Shown here piece by piece: positions 1-5,387 of a stretch of DNA of 7,158 nucleotides. The translations under genes and the position numbers were made by a program. This DNA comes from Clostridia bacterium. GTDB lineage: Bacteria > Bacillota > Clostridia > Oscillospirales > Acutalibacteraceae. Under the pieces are notes generated by a model. That model had not been told where the DNA came from. It searched no databases and saw nothing but the letters and a program-made list of their open reading frames with translations. The first letter of the stretch is position 1. Every line of letters starts with the position of its first letter. The stretch lies in contig JAGAAE010000119.1 of the NCBI GenBank assembly GCA_017615405.1, positions 1-7,158 on the forward strand. Reading direction: 5' to 3'.

Positions 1-1385
1 AAATCCGTATAGAGCGTCTTGCCCATATTTTTGCATGATTCTTGCAAATTTGAGAAATCGCCGTCACTACCGAAAGACGAAGCAAAGTTAAATCCTCCGC
101 CAACCTTTCCGGGGTTGAGTCCCGATTCGCCAAATCCTTTTATCCTCGTGACCGGTTTTTCCCCGATGTCTTTCGAGAAAGATGAGAAGAGGTCTTTTGC
201 CTCGTTAAAGGTCGTTGCAACCTTCAAACTTCTTTTCGGAACGCCGAGAATTGACTCGGTCACCATTACGCCGCCTAAAGCGGTAACGGCATACGGCGAC
301 GAAAAATCTCGTTTCTGATTGGAAATATATCCGTTTTTCTTTAAATAATTTTGGTAGCATTTTGCCATACCGACGTAGTTTGCATCCTCACCCGAAAGCG
401 GATAGAAACCGACTGATATGACCGATTGCATCCTGTCGGAAAGGATTCTTACCTCGCCTGCATTGCTTGCTTTGCCCATCGTGTAGTCGGAATCGGTAAC
501 GAAGATATCACCATAAATTTTTGAAGAATCGCTGCTGATATCACCGGCATTTACACGCATAAGAAGTGAAGCCGGATTTTGTTCCGCGATACAGAAGAGC
601 GCCTCATCCTTTACTTTTATTCCGTAAGCACGCATACCGGCGCTGTCAGAAGGATCGGAATCCGAAGATGTCGAAAGCAACGCGGCATTCCCGCCGCCGA
701 CACTAAAGTCTTTCTTGGTACCGGAGGCATGATACTGAGTATCGACCAAAGCGCCGATACCGTCCGAAACAAAGATATAAGCGTCCGGTTCCTTCATATC
801 GACCGTCATAAGATATCTCGACGGAACGACCGAAATAAGGCGATTCTCTGTGCCGTCTTCACCTATTTCCCTACCGTCAAGCGACATTGATAACGAATCT
901 TTTCTCAAAACGTAGGTCACGGGAACGGATATCTTGATCTTATCAAAATAATAGGTCAGTTTTATGCCGTTTTTGACCTTTTCCGCCGATATCCTTTTGT
1001 TTCTCATATTCTCGCTGTTGCTTGAAGCAAGATCCCATAAGAAGGTGTTTTGAGACTGATAGTAAACGTCAAGTGTCGAAACGTATTGAGAATCACCTTT
1101 GGCATCATTGGCAGTACCGTCGCCCGTCGACTTGAGGTCTTCTGCGTCACGGTAGTTTTTCCATACTTTCCCGGTTGATTTAACCAGGAGAGCAATGCCT
1201 TTTTTATCGTTATTCCAACTTAGTCTCAGATTATCGTTTTCCGCTAACACACAAGAATCAAGCGTCTTGATTTTGACGTTGCCGTTGTATTCGTATTTTA
1301 CGTCAGCTTTGTTTTTGCAGCCCGAAAAACAGGCAATACAAAGCACAACAGCCAGCAAAACGGATACTGTTCTTTTTGCAAACAT
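1..1385 (-). CDS. DUF5696-like lipoprotein, N-terminal 461 residues (3' end outside window)
   Basis: The frame runs uninterrupted from ATG at 1385 to the window edge, giving 461 codons with no stop. The N-terminus is a lipoprotein signal: basic AKR, a hydrophobic core, and lipobox FSGC with C23 as the likely lipidated residue, so it should be anchored on the outer face of the membrane. Residues about 30-340 look like a large beta-rich domain, with NGIKLTYYFDKIKISVPVTY and MRAYGIKVKDEALFCIAEQ as typical stretches. A second region begins near 363 with YAVTALGGVMVTESILGVPK and RSLKVATTFNEAKDLF, which I recognise as characteristic of DUF5696 proteins found beside clostridial sugar transporters. 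The beta domain followed by a possible barrel resembles some glycoside hydrolases, but no catalytic residues can be assigned from the visible part. GGAGGG lies 9 bases before ATG, and the preceding gene ends 25 bases upstream, so it shares the operon. Family recognition is from memory, not a search. Confidence 0.88.
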   Translation of the reverse strand, partial: MFAKRTVSVLLAVVLCIACFSGCKNKADVKYEYNGNVKIKTLDSCVLAENDNLRLSWNNDKKGIALLVKSTGKVWKNYRDAEDLKSTGDGTANDAKGDSQYVSTLDVYYQSQNTFLWDLASSNSENMRNKRISAEKVKNGIKLTYYFDKIKISVPVTYVLRKDSLSMSLDGREIGEDGTENRLISVVPSRYLMTVDMKEPDAYIFVSDGIGALVDTQYHASGTKKDFSVGGGNAALLSTSSDSDPSDSAGMRAYGIKVKDEALFCIAEQNPASLLMRVNAGDISSDSSKIYGDIFVTDSDYTMGKASNAGEVRILSDRMQSVISVGFYPLSGEDANYVGMAKCYQNYLKKNGYISNQKRDFSSPYAVTALGGVMVTESILGVPKRSLKVATTFNEAKDLFSSFSKDIGEKPVTRIKGFGESGLNPGKVGGGFNFASSFGSDGDFSNLQESCKNMGKTLYTD

Positions 1386-1394
1386 CCGAAGTTT

Positions 1395-1400
1395 CCCTCC
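1395..1400 (-). promoter_or_regulatory. Ribosome binding site for the DUF5696-like lipoprotein
   Basis: GGAGGG on the minus strand is 9 bases upstream of ATG at 1385 and lies in the 25-base gap after the NHL/Yip1 gene. It is the strongest match to the anti-Shine-Dalgarno sequence in the window. The gap is too short to hold a promoter, and no hairpin with a T-run is present. Confidence 0.75.
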
Positions 1401-1410
1401 ATAAGAAATA

Positions 1411-3534
1411 TTATCTGAAAACTGCTTCATTGTAGAGTTTTAAGATAAACTCCCAGACCTGCTGAAGCAATACGCCGACTAAAAGAACAACCGAGACAAT
1501 AAGGATCATTAAAAGTATCGTAACGACAGTTGTTGACAAGAATTTAAAGAAATCAAATTCATGGACCTGCATTATGGCAATACAGAGGATAAATAACGTA
1601 AAGATCGTGACCGCCGATCCGATCCCGTCCATTACCTGAAGTCCGGAAATAGAAAGGAACTGCGAAAGGATGACCCTGACAAAGGTGTAGACGGTCATTG
1701 GGATCGTACAATAGCAGGTCGCTATAAATACGTCTTTGAGTTTTCCCTTACCGGTCGAAAGACAAGCGACCAGCCAGTTTGCAAACGACCACAGAACGAT
1801 GAGACCGGCAGTACTTAGGATGGTATAAACGGTATTATACGTTCTCGGGTCACTGCGCAGGAACAAAAATCCCGAAACGGTCTGATTGAGAAGGTTTGCA
1901 AGATAATAAAGAATAAGCAACACAAAGGCTATCCAGAGCGAGCCTAAATTCTTATACCGTATCTCTTCAAATGAATTGAAAGGATGCGAGATCGTTGCAA
2001 ACGCAAGTTTTAGTTTCTTATTCTTGATGAGGATAATACCCTTTTTCTTTTTGACTATCACAAAGGCAACAAGACCGATAATAACGACCAGCGCGATCGA
2101 GAATATCCACACGAAATTATCGGAAATATACTTGCTGAAAAGGACACCCCACGCCAAGTCGTAGGTGGTGTAGTCAAGACCGATTTTCGCGTATTCAAGC
2201 GCCTTTTCATACTCACCGTTCGTATAGCAGGCAATCGCCATTCCGCGATAAGCGAGTTGGCAGTTAGCGTTCATTTTTATGACCTTCTGCCATATCGGAT
2301 ATGCCTTATCATATTCGCCCTTCAAATGGTATTTCTGGGCTTCCATCAGTAGTTTTCCGTACTCGGTACGGGTAAATACAGTTATGGCTTTGTTATCGAA
2401 ATCGAGAACCAGAACGTCGTCGCCGTGGATCGAAAGGGCTCTTGCGGCATCGAATATACCGAGTTGCTTTGCCCTGTCATATCCGCCGCCGAAACCGCCT
2501 ATCATATTACACTCATTGTCGTATATGTAGATAAGACCGTGCATACTGTCGAGCGCATAGATATAATCGTCCTTGGTGACGTCTATCGAAATAATATTCT
2601 GGGGTTTGCTGACGCCGTATTTCTTAATGACCTTTGATTCGAGGAAATTAACCGAACCGGAAGTAGACGAGGATCCCCTTGTATCGCGTTTATAGAGGAT
2701 ATCCTGTCCGCCCGGAGAAAGCTTTCTTATCTGTCCCGAACCATTTGTATCAGCCTCGGTCTTACCGGTACAGGTGATCATATATTCCTTCGAATCGAGC
2801 GCAAGATCAACGAACGCAAACGGAAGAGTTTTGATGCTCGATGACTTCTTGGCATCATTTTTCGTCAACTTATCCCAAATGAAGGCAAGTGTATCAAGAG
2901 CTGTCGCCTTTACGTTATTTGCGCCGTAGAAACCGTTGAACTCACCGTCGGGTGAATACGCAAGCGCACCGTAATAGTTACCGAGGCTCAGGATATAAAC
3001 GTATCCTCTCGAATCCTTGACGATCCTTGTCGGCTGGAAGAGAAAATCAGCCGGTATAAGATTCGATTCGGGTGTACCCCACGTTTTAAACACCTTTCCC
3101 GTGCTGTCTGCGCAAAGGACCCTTGAATTATAGGTGTCGCAAACGTAGATATTTGAGTCATTATCGACATATATGCCGCTTGGGTTATCAAAAAACAGCC
3201 CATCGCCGTTTTCATCAACAAATGACATATATGTATTAAACGTATAGTCTTCATTCAAAACAATGATTTTTGAAGAAATACCGACCAGCATATAAACCTT
3301 TCCGTCGGGACCGCAGCAAATATCATTTATATCGGGAACGTTTTCGTCTATTCCGAGAGATTCTGCGGTTATCAGCATAGACGAGGTGTACAATTCGGCG
3401 GACATTACCGATACTACCTTACCGTCCGCCTGGTCAACGTGTGTAAAAGCGCTGTTAGGCTCTGCCAAGACGGAAACAGAAAGTCCGATTGTCAAAGCTA
3501 AAACAATACAGATTATTGACAACAATCTTTTCAA
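1411..3534 (-). CDS. Signal peptide, six-bladed NHL-type propeller, TPR segment and Yip1-like membrane domain protein
   Basis: The exact role of this 707-residue protein is unknown. Residues 1-24 form a signal peptide (basic MKR, hydrophobic core, VLA before E25). Six similar segments then suggest a six-bladed propeller: about 66-105, 115-153, 166-204, 237-281, 308-350 and 358-395. The second is the clearest NHL repeat (NPSGIYVDNDSNIYVCDT). Residues 395-460 form a TPR-like helical pair (GEYDKAYPIWQKVIK and GEYEKALEYAKIGL). A membrane span at 475-494 is followed by KKKK (495-498), which places the propeller and TPR outside the cell. A Yip1-like domain follows (SHPFNSFEEIRYKNLGSLW at 516-534, then spans near 533-553, 573-592, 606-626, 637-656 and 667-692). 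The start is TTG at 3534, chosen for the GGAG site 6 bases upstream and the well-formed signal peptide. It follows the second permease by 20 bases, suggesting a transporter accessory, surface sensor or scaffold. Confidence 0.92.
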   Translation of the reverse strand: MKRLLSIICIVLALTIGLSVSVLAEPNSAFTHVDQADGKVVSVMSAELYTSSMLITAESLGIDENVPDINDICCGPDGKVYMLVGISSKIIVLNEDYTFNTYMSFVDENGDGLFFDNPSGIYVDNDSNIYVCDTYNSRVLCADSTGKVFKTWGTPESNLIPADFLFQPTRIVKDSRGYVYILSLGNYYGALAYSPDGEFNGFYGANNVKATALDTLAFIWDKLTKNDAKKSSSIKTLPFAFVDLALDSKEYMITCTGKTEADTNGSGQIRKLSPGGQDILYKRDTRGSSSTSGSVNFLESKVIKKYGVSKPQNIISIDVTKDDYIYALDSMHGLIYIYDNECNMIGGFGGGYDRAKQLGIFDAARALSIHGDDVLVLDFDNKAITVFTRTEYGKLLMEAQKYHLKGEYDKAYPIWQKVIKMNANCQLAYRGMAIACYTNGEYEKALEYAKIGLDYTTYDLAWGVLFSKYISDNFVWIFSIALVVIIGLVAFVIVKKKKGIILIKNKKLKLAFATISHPFNSFEEIRYKNLGSLWIAFVLLILYYLANLLNQTVSGFLFLRSDPRTYNTVYTILSTAGLIVLWSFANWLVACLSTGKGKLKDVFIATCYCTIPMTVYTFVRVILSQFLSISGLQVMDGIGSAVTIFTLFILCIAIMQVHEFDFFKFLSTTVVTILLMILIVSVVLLVGVLLQQVWEFILKLYNEAVFR

Positions 3535-3540
3535 TTAAAT

Positions 3541-3549
3541 CTCCGTCCT
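3541..3549 (-). promoter_or_regulatory. Ribosome binding site for the NHL/Yip1 protein (decides a TTG start)
   Basis: The minus strand reads AGGACGGAG, then ATTTAA, then TTG at 3534. The GGAG core is 6 bases from the start codon, which supports TTG here over the in-frame TTG codons at positions 4 and 5 of the protein. It lies in the 20-base gap after the second permease. Confidence 0.7.
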
Positions 3550-3554
3550 TTACA

Positions 3555-4439
3555 TTATTCTTTGATACCCGAAGTACTCATGGTTTCCATAACGTTGCTC
3601 TGCGAAATCAGGAAGACGAGTATCGGCGGTATCATCAGCAATACGGTAACAGCCATAGCACTACCGGATCGTGCAATACCTCCGGCGGATATTGAACTCA
3701 TTACCTGCGGCAGCGTTTTTAATTGCTCACTGAAAATCGTACCCTGCGGGATGATGGTCCACATTTCCTGGAATGAAAGCAAAAGCATTGTCATCCAGGC
3801 GGGTTTTAATATCGGCATTATTACGCTGACGTACATTTTGATTACGCCTGCGCCGTCAATACGGGCGGCCTCCATCAGGGCGTCCGGCACCGATGCATCC
3901 ATATACTGCTTCATAAGGAAGCATCCGGTCGCACTCGGTATCGCGGGAAGGATGTAGACCCAATACGTATCAATAAGGTGAAGTTTTGTATAGATATAAT
4001 ATCTCGGAACAGCGAGGGTTATCGAGTTATACAAAAGCATTATCTGAACTATCCAGAAAAGCGCTTTTCTGCCCTTTACCTTTGATTTCGAGAAGGTAAA
4101 CGCCGCAAGTGATGCCGCAATGATATGCAGCAGCGTTCCGGCAACGGCAACAAAAATACTGTTGAAGAAGTATCTTGAGATCGGGACCTGTATCTTGCTG
4201 AGCAGCGAAGGCAAAGCAAGATAGTTAGACATAGTAGGTCTTTTTACGAAAAACTGGGGCGGGAAAATAAGCAGTTCGTCAAGAGGTTTGAATGAGGTTA
4301 CGATACAATATACAAGAGGAAGGACCGTAAATGCTCCCGCCAAAAATAAGATGCTGAAGTAGATGACGTTGCCCACTTTGGATCTTGTATAGCGACGGTA
4401 TTGCGGGGTCGATTTCTTTTTGAATAATTTGAATTTCAT
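3555..4439 (-). CDS. Carbohydrate ABC transporter permease, MalG/UgpE type
   Basis: This 294-residue membrane protein is the second channel-forming subunit. The N-terminus is strongly basic (KFKLFKKKS), then spans occur near 24-48, 91-117, 127-147, 158-172, 213-230 and 262-280. Family hallmarks are visible: VTSFKP at 47-52 after the first span, NSIFVAVAGT in the second, the conserved MKQYM in the loop before the docking helix, and the EAA motif E190-A-A-R-I-D-G-A-G198 with VIMPILKP ending near 213. The C-terminus (STSGIKE) is a variant of the usual short Gly/Lys-rich tail of MalG-like proteins. It starts at ATG 4439 behind a strong AAGGGGG site, only 12 bases after the first permease stops, so the two are probably co-translated. 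No truncation or missing key residue is seen. The cognate ATPase is not in the window. Confidence 0.95.
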   Translation of the reverse strand: MKFKLFKKKSTPQYRRYTRSKVGNVIYFSILFLAGAFTVLPLVYCIVTSFKPLDELLIFPPQFFVKRPTMSNYLALPSLLSKIQVPISRYFFNSIFVAVAGTLLHIIAASLAAFTFSKSKVKGRKALFWIVQIMLLYNSITLAVPRYYIYTKLHLIDTYWVYILPAIPSATGCFLMKQYMDASVPDALMEAARIDGAGVIKMYVSVIMPILKPAWMTMLLLSFQEMWTIIPQGTIFSEQLKTLPQVMSSISAGGIARSGSAMAVTVLLMIPPILVFLISQSNVMETMSTSGIKE

Positions 4440-4446
4440 ATCGACA

Positions 4447-4453
4447 CCCCCTT
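4447..4453 (-). promoter_or_regulatory. Ribosome binding site for the second permease, in the loop of a small inverted repeat
   Basis: AAGGGGG on the minus strand begins within the TAA stop of the first permease and lies 7 bases before ATG at 4439. It sits in the 10-base loop between CGACA (4461-4457) and TGTCG (4446-4442), a potential 5-bp RNA hairpin. The stop codon and the ribosome binding site are therefore in the same loop. Confidence 0.7.
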
Positions 4454-5387
4454 AATTGTCGCTCTTGCCGACAAGGTTAAGCAAAGCGCCTATGCCGAAT
4501 CGGAACGCAAGAACCATAAAGAAAAGGAATATCGAAAGCGCCGAGGCGTATCCCATTTCGTAACGCGCGGTACCAACGTCGGAAATATATGACACTATGG
4601 TATCGACCGAGTTATTAACGCTCGGATAACCTGCCAGCGTCACAATGACCGCGCTCACCGAGAATACCGATTGTATCTGCATTACCGAACTGAAAAGCAA
4701 AATACTCTTCATAGACGGCAACGTCACATACCATAACTCATGCCAGCGTGTACGGACACCGTCGATGGCGGCAGCTTCATAAAGCTCGGCGCTGACGTTT
4801 TGCAGACCCGCTATGTTTGCGAGGAACGAAACGCCCATACTCATCCACAACTGGACGATGATAATGATGGTCATATTATATTGGGTATTCTGGAACCAGT
4901 TTATAGGCTCGGTTATAAATCCGAAACTTATAAGAAGGTTGTTAAGATAACCGTAAGAGTCACCGGAGAAGAATACCTGCCAGATGAAGTATGCGTTACC
5001 GACAAGTGCGGGCGCATAGAATATGAAGGTAAGTATTACTCGAATGGTTTTCGGGAACTCGTTGATCATCCACGCCAACATAAACGAAAGCAGGAAACTT
5101 ATAGGACCGGCGATGATCGAAAATCTCAGGGTGTTGCCCAAAACTTTCATAAATACGTTATCGCCGGTAAACATACGGGAATAGTTTTCAAGACCTATAA
5201 AAATAGGATTGGAAACCATATCGTAATCAAAGAATGACAAGGTCATTGACGCCAGAACCGGCAGAATGTTAAAAAGGAAGAAGAAAAGCATGAAGGGGAT
5301 CGTTATGATATAAAACGAAATATCTTCACTTGTCGTTCTTCTGCGCTTTTTCAGATTTGTTTTTGAAGACACTGTTTTTCCCCTCAC
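4452..5387 (-). CDS. Carbohydrate ABC transporter permease, MalF/UgpA type
   Basis: This 311-residue inner-membrane subunit would pair with the next gene product to form the translocation channel. A basic N-terminus (KKRRR at 13-17) precedes the first membrane span (about 24-50); further spans lie near 88-108, 114-140, 170-190, 230-250 and 278-300. The EAA loop that docks on the ATPase is clear: E204-A-A-A-I-D-G210, followed by VTLPSMKS. Length and layout are typical for MalF-like proteins of Gram-positive bacteria, which lack the large extra loop of the E. coli protein. The chosen start is GTG at 5387, overlapping the stop of the binding-protein gene (GTGA) with AGAGGT upstream. A second GTG five codons in (5372-5370) has its own AGGGG site and is a possible alternative; it would remove only MRGKT. 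Substrate is unknown. Confidence 0.95.
   Translation of the reverse strand: MRGKTVSSKTNLKKRRRTTSEDISFYIITIPFMLFFFLFNILPVLASMTLSFFDYDMVSNPIFIGLENYSRMFTGDNVFMKVLGNTLRFSIIAGPISFLLSFMLAWMINEFPKTIRVILTFIFYAPALVGNAYFIWQVFFSGDSYGYLNNLLISFGFITEPINWFQNTQYNMTIIIIVQLWMSMGVSFLANIAGLQNVSAELYEAAAIDGVRTRWHELWYVTLPSMKSILLFSSVMQIQSVFSVSAVIVTLAGYPSVNNSVDTIVSYISDVGTARYEMGYASALSIFLFFMVLAFRFGIGALLNLVGKSDN

Noticed and set aside
579..890. 103-codon open frame on the plus strand, with others at 19-318 and 1195-1404
   Set aside because: All three are antisense to the continuous 461-codon lipoprotein frame, or to its start region. The minus-strand frame has a lipobox, a strong GGAGGG site and recognisable family segments.
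1386..1410. Promoter or terminator between the NHL/Yip1 gene and the lipoprotein gene
   Set aside because: The gap is only 25 bases, filled largely by the ribosome binding site, with no -35/-10 pair, stem or T-run; the 12- and 20-base gaps further upstream likewise lack them.
3190..3220. Possible calcium loop (DENGDG at residues 107-112) in the NHL/Yip1 protein
   Set aside because: Only part of an EF-hand-like loop is present: the expected acidic residue at loop position 12 is a proline. It is more simply a turn between propeller blades.
3562..3957. 131-codon open frame on the plus strand
   Set aside because: Antisense to the second permease's EAA region; no family resemblance, and a typical shadow of a membrane-protein gene.
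4740..5237. 165-codon open frame on the plus strand
   Set aside because: It lies wholly antisense to the first permease, whose EAA motif and membrane spans are unmistakable; the translation is low in hydrophobic pattern, has no recognisable domain and no good ribosome binding site.
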